Assembly (NCBI RefSeq): GCF_018131075.1 | Contig: NZ_JAFCLS010000012.1 | Location: forward strand, 62,001 to 126,000 | From: Bradyrhizobium sp. JYMT SZCCT0428 | GTDB lineage: Bacteria; Pseudomonadota; Alphaproteobacteria; Rhizobiales; Xanthobacteraceae | DNA: 64,000 nucleotides | Direction: 5' to 3' | Shown here: positions 27,763 through 35,625 of the stretch, one piece after another | Layout of the letters: every line of letters starts with the position of its first letter | Numbering within the stretch: the stretch's first letter is position 1 | Program-made: the position numbers and the translations under genes | The notes under the pieces: model-generated | What the model was told of the DNA's origin: nothing | The model's database searches: none | What the model saw: only the letters and a program-made list of their open reading frames with translations

Positions 27763-28263
27763 GTGGCCAACGACACCAAACAGGGACGACAGGGACCACA
27801 GGGCCCGCGCGGCGAGCCCGGACGTCCCGGACCGCAGGGGCATCCCGGACCGCCGGGCCTGGAAGGCCCGCGCGGCAAGGCCGGAGCGGACGGCAAGGCC
27901 GGCGCGCAAGGTAAAGCCGGACCGCAAGGTCCCCGCGGCGAGGCTGGTCCGCAGGGCAAGCCCGGTCCGCAAGGCGCAGCCGGTCCGCGCGGCGAACCTG
28001 GACCGCCCGGCCAGTTGCCCTCGATCGAGCAGGTCATGCCGTGGCTGCATCTGATTTTCGATGCCTGGGAAGATCACCGGAAAATGCGCGAGCGCGAGGC
28101 AGCGGAGCGTGAAGCTGCGGCACTCGAGGACACCGAACGCGAAGCCGCCGAGCGAGAGGCGCTCGAGACGGCCCTGCACGGTGATGATGGCGACGCTGAT
28201 GATGACGACGATCGCCGCAAGGAAAAGAAGAAGCACAAGCGCAAACACAAGGACAAGAAGTAA
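27763..28263 (+). CDS. Collagen-like triple-helix-repeat protein
   Basis: A 166-residue protein. From residue 8 there are about 26 uninterrupted Gly-X-Y triplets (such as [13 protein letters not shown]), followed by a helical Trp-containing segment ([20 protein letters not shown]), a Glu/Ala/Arg-rich coiled-coil region and a highly charged Asp-then-Lys tail. There is no signal peptide or cell-wall anchor, so localisation is unclear; the helical part may serve as the trimerisation domain. It starts with GTG at 27763, seven bases after CGGAG. Bacterial collagen-like proteins usually occur on surfaces and exosporia; a small unsecreted one is unusual. Confidence 0.88.
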   Translation: MANDTKQGRQGPQGPRGEPGRPGPQGHPGPPGLEGPRGKAGADGKAGAQGKAGPQGPRGEAGPQGKPGPQGAAGPRGEPGPPGQLPSIEQVMPWLHLIFDAWEDHRKMREREAAEREAAALEDTEREAAEREALETALHGDDGDADDDDDRRKEKKKHKRKHKDKK

Positions 28264-28305
28264 GCGCGCCGCTCGGCGCCGCGGACGCGGCAACAAACGC
28301 GCGAT

Positions 28306-28527
28306 TCAATGAGCGGCGCTGGGCCCGCGGCCAATATCCGGCAGCAGGCGCATCAGCCGAAAGCACCAGCGCATGACGCGATACCAGAGAAAACCCGCAA
28401 TGGAGCCCGAAATCGCGAGAATGGCGATGATGGCGGGCTCGTAGCTTCCGCCCATCCACAGCATCCAGCCGGACCACAGCACGGTGAAAGCGATGGCGCT
28501 CAGTTTCAGGGGAATCGTCGGCTGCAT
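28306..28527 (-). CDS. Small membrane protein
   Basis: A 73-residue protein with two hydrophobic helices (LSAIAFTVLWSGWMLWMGG; AIIAILAISGSIAGFLWYRV) and a basic C-terminal end. ATG 28527 is preceded by GGAGGGTGTC. Family unknown. It converges with the collagen-like gene. Confidence 0.7.
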   Translation of the reverse strand: MQPTIPLKLSAIAFTVLWSGWMLWMGGSYEPAIIAILAISGSIAGFLWYRVMRWCFRLMRLLPDIGRGPSAAH

Positions 28528-28668
28528 GACACCCTCCACGGCAATCGGATGGTGCCAACCTATGCCCGGGGGACCGGCCGCACTGTGAGCTACGTCACGT
28601 GGGCTACGGACCCCCTGGAAAATGCGATGCGGATCGCCTCCAATTCAATTGCCGGGGCGCAGCCCGAC

Positions 28669-28935
28669 CTACCCGAATCTCGCCCGCGATCGTTCCCGTG
28701 CCTTCTCGGCCTCGACCTCGCGGTCGCGGGCCGGTGCGTTGGTCTGCAGCGCCGCCAGCAGGCGGCGGGCGCTGTCGGAAACCTCGGTGACCGCGCGGTT
28801 GAAGGCCTCGGCATTGGCCTGCGACGGCGAGTTGAACCCGGACAGCTTGCGCACGAATTGCAGCGCCGAAGCATGGATTTCCGCGTGCGTCGCCGGCGGC
28901 TCGAAATTGAACAGGGTCTTGATGTTGCGGCACAT
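28669..28935 (-). CDS. DUF2277 domain-containing protein
   Basis: An 88-residue protein. MCRNIKTLFNFEPPATHAEI and ASALQFVRKLSGFNSPSQAN match the DUF2277 family, including the invariant CRNIK start. The end is charged (KARERSRARFG). It has no known function and is widespread in soil bacteria, usually as a lone gene as here. GAGGAGAACCAC before the ATG is the ribosome site. Confidence 0.9.
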   Translation of the reverse strand: MCRNIKTLFNFEPPATHAEIHASALQFVRKLSGFNSPSQANAEAFNRAVTEVSDSARRLLAALQTNAPARDREVEAEKARERSRARFG

Positions 28936-29069
28936 GTGGTTCTCTCCTCGGGATGCAGGCTGGCCATTCCAGGGACGAACGGCCGATGCAAAATCCGACA
29001 GTTTCGACTATTCTGTCATGGATTGACCGGCGCGTTCACCCTCTCGGCAATGGCAATAGCGAGTTCCCG

Positions 29070-29315
29070 ATGAACCACGTGACCTACAAGATCGTCGAGC
29101 ATGACGGCGGCTGGGCCTATACCGCCAATGGCGTTTTTTCCGAACCGTATCCGACCCATGCCGCGGCGCTCGCGGCCGCGCGGCGCGCGGCGGCCGAGCA
29201 GCGGGTGCCCGGGCGCACCGAGGTGATCGAATACGAAACCGCTGACGGCAAGTGGCAGACCGAGACCGCGGCCGGCAACGACCGCCCGGAGACCGATGTC
29301 GAGGACACCGCCTAG
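29070..29315 (+). CDS. DUF2188-like small protein
   Basis: An 81-residue protein. HVTYKIVEHDGGWAYTANGV, then PTHAAALAAARRAAAEQR and VIEYETADGKWQTE, follow the DUF2188 pattern (GGW strand, Ala-rich helix, DGxW strand). It is cytosolic with unknown function. The frame is open upstream to 28953, but homologous proteins start near ATG 29070; the ribosome site is weak. Confidence 0.7.
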   Translation: MNHVTYKIVEHDGGWAYTANGVFSEPYPTHAAALAAARRAAAEQRVPGRTEVIEYETADGKWQTETAAGNDRPETDVEDTA

Positions 29316-29409
29316 CCGCGCGCAGGTTCGCGGTGCGCCGAAACAGCCCTTGTGATAGGCTCCCTGACAAGTGGCCGCACAAAAGAGCGCCGCATCAGGG
29401 GAGATCAGC

Positions 29410-30468
29410 ATGAATTTTTCGCAAATCACATTAACGGCTGCACTCGCCTTGACCTCCTTCGCCGCGTCTGCCGCAGATTATCCGGCGCCCAAACAGGGCG
29501 ACTGGATCGCCAAGGATTTCAAATTCCACTCCGGCGAAACCATGGAGCTGCGGCTGCACTACACCACGATCGGCGAGCCGACAGGCCAGCCGGTGCTGGT
29601 GCTGCATGGATCGGGCGGCTCCGCCACCAACATGCTGACGCCGACCTTTGCCGGTGAATTGTTCGGCCCCGGCCAGCCGCTCGACGCGGCGAAATACTAC
29701 ATCATCATCCCGGACGGGCTCGGCCACGGCAAATCGTCAAAGCCCTCCGACGGCATGAAGACGGCATTCCCGAAATACAATTACGAGGACATGGTCGACG
29801 CGCATTACCGCCTGGTCAAGGAAGGCCTCGGCGTGAAGCACCTGCGGCTGGTGATCGGCAATTCGATGGGCGGCATGCACACCTGGATCTGGGGCGGAAA
29901 ATATCCGCAGTACATGGACGCGCTGGTGCCGATGGCCGCGCAGCCGACCGAGATGGCGGCGCGCAACTGGATGCTGCGACGGATGATGCTGGAGACCATC
30001 CGCAACGACCCCGACTACAACCGCGGCAATTACATCACCCAGCCGCGCATGATGAAATACGCCATCGCCGCCTATGGCATCGCCACCGGCGGCGGCACGC
30101 TGGCCTATCAGATGCTGGCGCCGACGGGCGCGAAGGCGGACAAGATGGTGGACGACCGGCTGGCGCTGCCGATTACGGCCGATGCCAACGACTTCATCTA
30201 TCAGTGGGAAGCCTCGCGCGATTACAATCCGACCGCAGGCCTCGACAAGATCGAAGCGACGCTGCTTGCGATCAACGCCGCCGACGATGAGCGCAATCCG
30301 CCGGAGACCGGTGTCACCGATGCCGCGATGAAACGCGTCAAGAACGGCCGGCTGTTCCTGATCCCGGCCTCGACCGAGACGCGCGGACACCTCACGACAG
30401 GCAATGCGGCATTCTACAAGAAGCAATTGCAGGAATTGCTGCAGACCGCGCCGCAGCGGACGATGTAG
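29410..30468 (+). CDS. Secreted alpha/beta-fold hydrolase, MetX-like
   Basis: A 352-residue protein with a signal peptide (ITLTAALALTSFAASAADYP). The fold is the homoserine O-acetyltransferase/MetX type of alpha/beta hydrolase: oxyanion region VLVLHGSGGSATNM, nucleophile elbow LVIGNSMGGMHTWIWG (Ser), acidic residue in INAADDERNPPE and catalytic His in TETRGHLTTG. A secreted MetX-like enzyme is unlikely to make methionine and more probably hydrolyses an ester or amide in the periplasm. CAGGGGAGATCAGC before ATG 29410 supports this start. The MmcQ gene follows 19 bp later, probably in the same operon. Confidence 0.88.
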   Translation: MNFSQITLTAALALTSFAASAADYPAPKQGDWIAKDFKFHSGETMELRLHYTTIGEPTGQPVLVLHGSGGSATNMLTPTFAGELFGPGQPLDAAKYYIIIPDGLGHGKSSKPSDGMKTAFPKYNYEDMVDAHYRLVKEGLGVKHLRLVIGNSMGGMHTWIWGGKYPQYMDALVPMAAQPTEMAARNWMLRRMMLETIRNDPDYNRGNYITQPRMMKYAIAAYGIATGGGTLAYQMLAPTGAKADKMVDDRLALPITADANDFIYQWEASRDYNPTAGLDKIEATLLAINAADDERNPPETGVTDAAMKRVKNGRLFLIPASTETRGHLTTGNAAFYKKQLQELLQTAPQRTM

Positions 30469-30487
30469 GCCCGGAAGAAAGCGTGCA

Positions 30488-30832
30488 ATGTCAACCAGCC
30501 GCTTTCGTCGGACCGCACTCGCGCTTTCCGATACGGTGGAGAGCGCGCATCACGGCAAGGCCGATTTCCGTGTCGGCAAACGGATCTTCGCTACGCTGGG
30601 CCATCCCGACGAAGACTGGGGCATGGTGAAGCTGACGTACGAACAGCAAGCGATGCTGGTAGAGGCGGAGCCCGAAATCTTCCGCCCGGTGCCGGGTGGG
30701 TGGGGCAAACAGGGCTACACCAATGTTCGCCTGGCCAAGGCCAATGCGGCGACGCTAAAAAGCGCGCTTACAATGGCCTGGCAGAATGTCGCGCCGAAGG
30801 CATCCGCCAAGCGACGCGGGATGCCACAATAG
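30488..30832 (+). CDS. MmcQ/YjbR family protein
   Basis: A 114-residue protein. RRTALALSDTVESAHHGKADFRV, KRIFATLGHPDEDWGMVKLT and the C-terminal KSALTMAWQNVAPK match MmcQ/YjbR, a CyaY-like fold suggested to bind DNA; its role is unproven. ATG 30488 is 19 bp after the hydrolase stop. Confidence 0.88.
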   Translation: MSTSRFRRTALALSDTVESAHHGKADFRVGKRIFATLGHPDEDWGMVKLTYEQQAMLVEAEPEIFRPVPGGWGKQGYTNVRLAKANAATLKSALTMAWQNVAPKASAKRRGMPQ

Positions 30833-30870
30833 CAATTGCTGCAACCCCATCGCTCCTTTCGATGGCTGCA

Positions 30871-31596
30871 TCATCTATCGTCGACACGCCGGGATATTCG
30901 GAATTCGGGACAACTACCCCATGGGACGTTGCGCGCGCGATTTTTGTCGGGGGTACCTTTCAGCCCGGCATGCAGAACGTTCACTTCCTGCAACTCGTAT
31001 CGATCGGTGGCAGCGTCATGAGAAAAGATCACGTCAATGGTCGTGTACGACCATATCAGGCAAAGAACACACACAGGCGCGAAACGCACTTGAGGCAAGT
31101 AATATTGGAAATGGACGCGCGAACTGGCGCGGTCCCCGCGCATGTCCGGCACTTCCTGCGTTTGGACGTATTCCGCACCCATGCTGCGCATCACGGCATG
31201 GGCCGAGGCCAGTTGGCGATTCATCGACGCGTCGGACCCAGCAAGCTCTCTGACATGTGAGAGAAGCTGATCATTGAGATTGCTGTTGAAAGACGCTGTC
31301 GGGCCGCGAAAGCCATTGTCCGACGGCCAAAACACGCCATTCGACAGACCCGGCCATACAGTCCAGCGTTGCGCGCCGGCCCGAGACAGGATGCGCTCGT
31401 ATTCAGCAACGCTAATCGAACCGACGCTGCATTTCTCCAGCCCGAGGAGTTCGGTAAAGCTGAAAGCCCAGAGCAGGACGGGGAGCGCAAACAGCAATCC
31501 CACGGGCGAAAGGAGGCCTATTGCAATCTTCGGATTCGTGCCCAACGCGTTTCCAATCGTGAAGGCGCCCGTAGAGCGGCTCCTTCCACCAACCAC
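30871..31596 (-). CDS. Membrane protein of unknown function
   Basis: About 241 residues. The N-terminal membrane helix (LLSPVGLLFALPVLLWAFSF) is followed by an extracytoplasmic region of about 110 residues (one Cys) and a second helix (FAPVCVLCLIWSYTTIDVIF) near residue 180, leaving a C-terminal segment on the first side. I recognise no family. Codon use is less GC-biased than in neighbours, suggesting acquired DNA. The open frame starts at a GTG without a clear ribosome site; a TTG about 18 codons in (after GGAAACGCG) is an alternative. The 260 bases to its right hold no gene I can support. Confidence 0.6.
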   Translation of the reverse strand: MVGGRSRSTGAFTIGNALGTNPKIAIGLLSPVGLLFALPVLLWAFSFTELLGLEKCSVGSISVAEYERILSRAGAQRWTVWPGLSNGVFWPSDNGFRGPTASFNSNLNDQLLSHVRELAGSDASMNRQLASAHAVMRSMGAEYVQTQEVPDMRGDRASSRVHFQYYLPQVRFAPVCVLCLIWSYTTIDVIFSHDAATDRYELQEVNVLHAGLKGTPDKNRARNVPWGSCPEFRISRRVDDR

Positions 31597-31858
31597 GGGC
31601 GGTCAGACCGCATGTTAGGCAACTTGCTGCCCCCGGCAGTTCACCACACATCCACCCGCAAGAAGATAGCACGTTCGTGCTGCGTCCATTTCAAGGCCGC
31701 AATCAGTTCGATGCGACGGCCGAGCGGCCAGCATCCGATTTCGCACCGCATCAAATTTGGGCCCGCCACATCGCTCATTATTTGAGCGTGCATCAGTTCG
31801 CCTGCTCCGCTTGAATTGTCATCGATACGATTCGAAAGACAACACGGTGGAGGATTGG

Positions 31859-32212
31859 ATGCGAAGACTCGCGCAGCTCGCTCTGCTCGTGTGTCTCTGT
31901 GCGCTCGCAAGCGCCGCGCTCGCCGTCGACAGGGGCCAGTTCGAACATGTCCCGCCCGATATCCGCAACTGGTTCAAGAGTGTGATCGCGCCGAACGGCG
32001 TGCCCTGCTGCGATATTTCCGACGGCCATCGCACCTCCTACGACGTGCGCGACGGCGTCTATTGGGTGCCGATCCAAGGCCAGTGGATGGCGGTGCCCGA
32101 CCGCGCCGTCATTCGCGATCACGGCAATCCGATCGGAGAGGCCGTGGTGTGGTACGTGCATCACCGCGGCAGCATTATCATCAGCTGTTTCGTGCCTGCG
32201 GACGCGGTGTAG
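31859..32212 (+). CDS. Secreted conserved protein with PCCD motif
   Basis: A 117-residue protein with a signal peptide (LALLVCLCALASAALA). The mature part has VPPDIRNWFKSVIAPNGVPC, CDISDGHRTSYDVRDGVYWV and the end VVWYVHHRGSIIISCFVPAD. The adjacent Cys pair (PCCD) and the late Cys suggest metal binding or a disulfide. Similar proteins are common in Bradyrhizobium with no assigned role. GTGGAGG six bases before ATG 31859 defines the start. Confidence 0.8.
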   Translation: MRRLAQLALLVCLCALASAALAVDRGQFEHVPPDIRNWFKSVIAPNGVPCCDISDGHRTSYDVRDGVYWVPIQGQWMAVPDRAVIRDHGNPIGEAVVWYVHHRGSIIISCFVPADAV

Positions 32213-32320
32213 GATTCCGGCAGCGTCCGGGATCGCAGGATGGAGAGATAATAGGTGGTCGCCGGAATACCGCGATGGTATCTTCACGTCATCGCGCCGC
32301 ATTCACTCAGGAGATGTGCC

Positions 32321-32926
32321 TTGACCGACTTTGCCGCCAGCGACCTCGCCGCGATCTATCCTGCCCCCTCGCCGCGCGTGATCGCGAAGGCTCGCCCCGA
32401 GATCGACGTCCATGCGAAGAAATTCATCGGCATGTCGCCGTTCTGCGTGCTGGCCACGTCGGGCTCGGACGGCAGCGTCGACGCGTCGCCGCGCGGCGGC
32501 AATCCCGGCTTCATCCGTGTCGCCGGGCCGAGGGCACTGCTGATGCCGGACCGCTCCGGCAACAACCGGATCGACAGTTTTCGCAACATCGTCGAGGGAA
32601 GCGGCTTCGTGCAGCTGATCTTCTTCGTGCCGGGGATCGACGAGACGCTGCGTGTCGGCGGCAAGGGCAAGGTATCGGTGGATCCGGAGGTGATGGCGTC
32701 GATGGTCGAGTTCGGCAAGCTGCCGCGCGCGGTGCTGCACATCGACGTGCATGAAGCCTATTTCCATTGCGGCAAGGCGCTGATGCGATCAAAGCTGTGG
32801 GCGGGCGAAACGCGGGTTGAACGCGCTGTGATGCCCAGCATCGGCGAAGTCATTCACGACCAGACCGGCCTTGGCGAACGGGAAAGCCAGGAAGTGATTT
32901 ACGAGCGGTACAAGACGCAGCTGTAG
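32321..32926 (+). CDS. Pyridoxamine 5'-phosphate oxidase family protein (MSMEG_1061-like)
   Basis: A 201-residue split-barrel flavoprotein relative. PFCVLATSGSDGSVDASPRG and LMPDRSGNNRIDSFRNIVEG are the FMN-contact strands of PNPOx-like proteins. The C-terminal ALMRSKLWAGETR places it with the MSMEG_1061-type subgroup. It probably binds FMN or F420-like cofactor; the substrate is unknown. The likely start is TTG 32321 (MTDFAAS), seven bases after AGGAG, rather than the longer frame beginning at 32255. Confidence 0.83.
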   Translation: MTDFAASDLAAIYPAPSPRVIAKARPEIDVHAKKFIGMSPFCVLATSGSDGSVDASPRGGNPGFIRVAGPRALLMPDRSGNNRIDSFRNIVEGSGFVQLIFFVPGIDETLRVGGKGKVSVDPEVMASMVEFGKLPRAVLHIDVHEAYFHCGKALMRSKLWAGETRVERAVMPSIGEVIHDQTGLGERESQEVIYERYKTQL

Positions 32927-32950
32927 GGAACGCCGAGGCTGGTCCCGGGA

Positions 32951-33337
32951 TCAGCGATCGGTCGCAGGACTGCTTGCGCTACCGGCCAGGCGAAGTTCGG
33001 CCAGTCGCGCTTCCCTGTCGGCAATCCATTGCTCTACTTTTTGGGCCTGGCTTGGGCCGAACTCAAATTCCCCCATCGGCGTGCCCGCATCGATCCAGCG
33101 CCGGTTGCTGGCAGGCAAGAGCCAGACAATCGCAGCGATGGCCGCCGCCGCGACCACAGCGAGCGCGCCCATCACGAAATCGGCCCACAAGAGATAGCCA
33201 AGGAAAACGGCAAGCGCGGCGAGCATGAACATGCTGCCGCGCTTCATCACCCGCCCATTACGCTCGAGATGCACATAATGCGATCTCAGCTCCGCCAGCT
33301 CTCGCTCGAGCCGGGCAATTTCCTCAGAGGGCGCCAT
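32951..33337 (-). CDS. Membrane protein with coiled-coil ends
   Basis: A 128-residue protein: an N-terminal charged helix (EEIARLERELAELRSHYVHLE), two membrane segments (SMFMLAALAVFLGYLLWADF; MGALAVVAAAAIAAIVWLLP) and a C-terminal charged helix (QKVEQWIADREARLAELRLA). No family recognised. Its start is 11 bp past the bacterioferritin stop in the same direction, so it may be the last gene of the bfd-bfr unit. Confidence 0.68.
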   Translation of the reverse strand: MAPSEEIARLERELAELRSHYVHLERNGRVMKRGSMFMLAALAVFLGYLLWADFVMGALAVVAAAAIAAIVWLLPASNRRWIDAGTPMGEFEFGPSQAQKVEQWIADREARLAELRLAGSASSPATDR

Positions 33338-33348
33338 CGCGCCTCCGC

Positions 33349-33834
33349 TCAGTGCTCGCTCTCGAGCCCGCCGACGTGCTTCTGGGTGTAGAGCTCAAGC
33401 CCGATGCGCTTGATCAGGTCGAGCTGGGTCTCGAGGAAATCGATGTGGTGCTCCTCGTCCTTCATCAGCTGCTCGAACAGGTCGCGTGAGACGTAATCCT
33501 TGACGCCGTGGCAGTGGGTGGCGGCTTCCTGGTACAGCGTGCGCGCCGATATCTCGGAGGCCAGGTCGCATTCGATGATTTCCAGGACGTTCTGGCCGAT
33601 CCGCAGGGGATCGAGCACCTGCATGTTGGGAAAGCCGTCGAGGAACAGGATCCGGTCGGTGAACTTGTCGGCGTGTTCCATCTCCTCGATGGATTCCTTG
33701 CGCCAGACCTTGGCCATATTCAGCAGGCCCCAATTGTTCAGGAGCCGGTAATGCAGCCAGTACTGGCTGATCGCGGTAAGCTCGCTGCGCAGGCCCTTGT
33801 TGAGATAATCGATGACTTTTGGGTCGCCCTGCAT
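33349..33834 (-). CDS. bfr: Bacterioferritin
   Basis: A 161-residue heme-containing ferritin. Ferroxidase-site residues are present (Glu in [18 protein letters not shown], then [20 protein letters not shown] with the heme-ligand Met, then [13 protein letters not shown]). It stores iron in a 24-mer in the cytosol. ATG 33834 follows GGAGTG; the longer frame to 33861 is not supported. An Irr-type iron box lies 45 bp upstream. The Bfd gene is next upstream in the same direction. Confidence 0.96.
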   Translation of the reverse strand: MQGDPKVIDYLNKGLRSELTAISQYWLHYRLLNNWGLLNMAKVWRKESIEEMEHADKFTDRILFLDGFPNMQVLDPLRIGQNVLEIIECDLASEISARTLYQEAATHCHGVKDYVSRDLFEQLMKDEEHHIDFLETQLDLIKRIGLELYTQKHVGGLESEH

Positions 33835-33878
33835 TGGTGCACTCCGGGGTTTTGAGGCCAAATCGGCCCGAAACTGTA

Positions 33879-33895
33879 TTTAGAACGTTTCTAAA
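33879..33895. promoter_or_regulatory. Iron control element (ICE, Irr-box) upstream of bfr
   Basis: TTTAGAACGTTTCTAAA is a perfect 7-3-7 inverted repeat matching the ICE motif bound by Irr in rhizobia. At 45 bp from the bfr start it is placed to control bfr. Iron-storage genes are often Irr targets, repressed at low iron. Confidence 0.85.
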
Positions 33896-33963
33896 TCAGT
33901 TTGGAGGCAAGAGCAATGGTTCCCGCAAAAAGGAACCGAACTATCCCGCGGATTTGGAAGGTT

Positions 33964-34224
33964 TCAGGAGGCGGCGAGCGCGAACTCGTGGGCCTGCTCT
34001 TCGGTCACGGCGTGACTATGCGGGCAGCCCGAGCAGCAGGCCTTGGCGCAGGGACCCAGCGCTTGGTCGATGATGGCCTTGATGGTGCGCGCGCAGCGGC
34101 CGCACTCGGCGCTGCAGCCGAGGCATCCGTAGATCTGCTTCGGATTGCGCGGCAGGTCCGAAGCTGCACTGACGGCATTGCGGACATCATGGTCGCTGAG
34201 GACGTTACAGGAACAGACAATCAT
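33964..34224 (-). CDS. bfd: Bacterioferritin-associated ferredoxin with Cys-rich extension
   Basis: An 86-residue protein. The BFD-like [2Fe-2S] ligands are in MIVCSCNVLSD (CxC) and SAECGRCART (CxxC), the expected pattern for the electron donor that releases iron from bacterioferritin. It carries a C-terminal addition of about 25 residues with further cysteines and histidines (GPCAKACCSGCPHSH), beyond the usual 64-residue Bfd. Next gene downstream is bfr. An ICE-like site lies upstream at 34336-34352. Confidence 0.9.
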   Translation of the reverse strand: MIVCSCNVLSDHDVRNAVSAASDLPRNPKQIYGCLGCSAECGRCARTIKAIIDQALGPCAKACCSGCPHSHAVTEEQAHEFALAAS

Positions 34225-34335
34225 GAAGTCGGCAGGCCCTTCGGTGATGCTTACCCACTTCGATATTGAAGCGGCGGTCGCGATGCAAAAGGAAAAACAA
34301 CACTTTCAAGCAATTCCAAACTGAGCCCAAGTCAG

Positions 34336-34352
34336 TTTGGAATGAGTCTAAA
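34336..34352. promoter_or_regulatory. Probable second ICE-like Irr site upstream of bfd
   Basis: TTTGGAATGAGTCTAAA fits the rhizobial ICE pattern with one mismatch and lies 112 bp before the bfd start. A half-similar string (TTTGGAATTGCTTGAAA on the complementary strand) is at 34304-34320. The area 34225-34429 otherwise holds no gene. Confidence 0.55.
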
Positions 34353-34429
34353 AAGCCTTGTCTTACAAGCACAATCGCAGGTTTCCCGCGCAGGCACTGT
34401 GACCTTAATCACCACCACCTCCACCACTA

Positions 34430-34828
34430 TCAATCATCACTACTACCGCCGCTGTCGCTGTCACTACCGCTGTCGCTGTCGCCTCCCCCGCTATCATCGC
34501 TGGAGGAATCACTCGACGAGCTGGAGTCGTCGGACGAGCTGAAATTGTCGGACGAACAGCTGGAGCTGGAATTATCGGCCGGAGTGGAATTGTCGGACGA
34601 GCAGTTCGAACTGGAATTATCGCTGCTGAACAGGTTGGCGATGCTCGAGCCACTGCTGCCGCCGCCGCTACTGGAACCATAGCTGTCATCATCGCGGTCG
34701 CGATAGCGGTCGCTATCGCGCGACGAGCCGCTGGGCCATGCGCTGATATTGTACGTCCGGGCCACCACCCAGTAGAACATCACCGCCATGCCGCCGAGTG
34801 CGACCAGATATATTGGCATCCCGCTCAT
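34430..34828 (-). CDS. Membrane-anchored Ser/Asp-rich low-complexity protein
   Basis: A 132-residue protein with one N-terminal transmembrane helix (MPIYLVALGGMAVMFYWVVA), a charged Arg/Asp linker, and about 85 residues built almost wholly of Ser, Asp, Asn and Gly (such as SSDNSSSNCSSDNSTPADN). Two cysteines interrupt the tail. The tail should be disordered and acidic, perhaps binding cations outside the membrane. ATG 34828 after AGAGGATTCC is preferred to the longer frame. Short TCxTCG-type repeats make this DNA prone to slippage. Confidence 0.65.
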   Translation of the reverse strand: MSGMPIYLVALGGMAVMFYWVVARTYNISAWPSGSSRDSDRYRDRDDDSYGSSSGGGSSGSSIANLFSSDNSSSNCSSDNSTPADNSSSSCSSDNFSSSDDSSSSSDSSSDDSGGGDSDSGSDSDSGGSSDD

Positions 34829-35013
34829 CCCGGAATCCTCTTCAAAAGCGGTTGGGTAGCAGGCCTTTTGCACCGCAATGAAGCCCAACCGCGTGCCCCT
34901 TGGTCGCCAAATGAGGCAGTCCCGTTCATTGATCATTTCAGCAAAATATGGAACTTTCCGCTCCGACGGACCGCTTTCCCGCCGTCCTTTGCTCCATCAG
35001 AAAGGTGAGGCCC

Positions 35014-35334
35014 ATGAAGAAGACATTGATGGCGCTGACTGCCGTCACCGCTTTGGCTGTTTCCGCGGTAGCCGTTCCAGCTCCTGCCCACGCGCAGCGT
35101 GGCGTAGCGGCCGGCGTCGCAGCCGGATTGATCGGCGGCGCCATTGTCGGCGGCGCGATCGCCTCGCAGAACGGCTATTACGGTGGTCCGGGCTATTATG
35201 CGCCGGCTCCGGGCTATTACGGCGGCCCGGCCTATGTCGCCGAACCCGGCTACGGGCCGGACTGCATCTGGCAGAAGCAGCGCTTCTGGGACGGCTATGG
35301 CTGGCGCGTCCGCAGCGTCCGGGTTTGCGACTAG
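35014..35334 (+). CDS. Secreted Gly-rich small protein, copy 1 of a paralogous pair
   Basis: A 106-residue protein: signal peptide (ALTAVTALAVSAVAVPAPAHA), then QRGVAAGVAAGLIGGAIVGG, a glycine-zipper-like segment, a Gly/Tyr/Pro stretch (YGGPGYYAPAPGYYGG), and a C-terminal motif with two Cys (CIWQKQRFWDGYGWRVRSVR). Related secreted proteins are frequent in Bradyrhizobium; the zipper suggests membrane or wall association. The copy at 35626-35901 shares the signal, zipper and C-terminal motif. Confidence 0.82.
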   Translation: MKKTLMALTAVTALAVSAVAVPAPAHAQRGVAAGVAAGLIGGAIVGGAIASQNGYYGGPGYYAPAPGYYGGPAYVAEPGYGPDCIWQKQRFWDGYGWRVRSVRVCD

Positions 35335-35387
35335 AGCATTGTCGGTTCTGATTTGGTCGGATCAGAACCGACGCTCGAAAACGCGCT
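35333..35387. repeat. Hairpin repeat of the CTAGAGC...CGAAAACGC family
   Basis: It starts at the stop codon of the preceding gene: TAGAGCATTGTCGGTTCTGA, hairpin GTCGGTTCTGAT / ATCAGAACCGAC, then GCTCGAAAACGCG. Same architecture as 63876-63980 (CTAGAGC, a hairpin of other sequence, AAAACGC end). Confidence 0.65.
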
Positions 35388-35419
35388 GAACACCCGTTCA
35401 CCTTCATTAAATCGCACGC

Positions 35420-35454
35420 AAAGTCCCGGAAACCCGATGGGTCTCCGGGACTTT
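35420..35454 (+). terminator. Probable hairpin terminator
   Basis: AAAGTCCCGGA pairs with TCCGGGACTTT, extended inside by ACCC/GGGT. No T run follows, so it may instead be an RNA-stabilising hairpin. Confidence 0.55.
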
Positions 35455-35625
35455 GCCGTTCCACGGCCAGAAAAAACCGCTTTTTTCGGCCATCAAGCCC
35501 GCACGTTTACTTTCGGTTGACCGTTGTGCGCTCTTTTCGAAGCGGCCAATTCGAGTACGGCGTGTGTGCCTAACCCTAAACCCGGCGTCGGCTGATCAGG
35601 CGCCACCTCCAGGAGAGTCCCCAAC

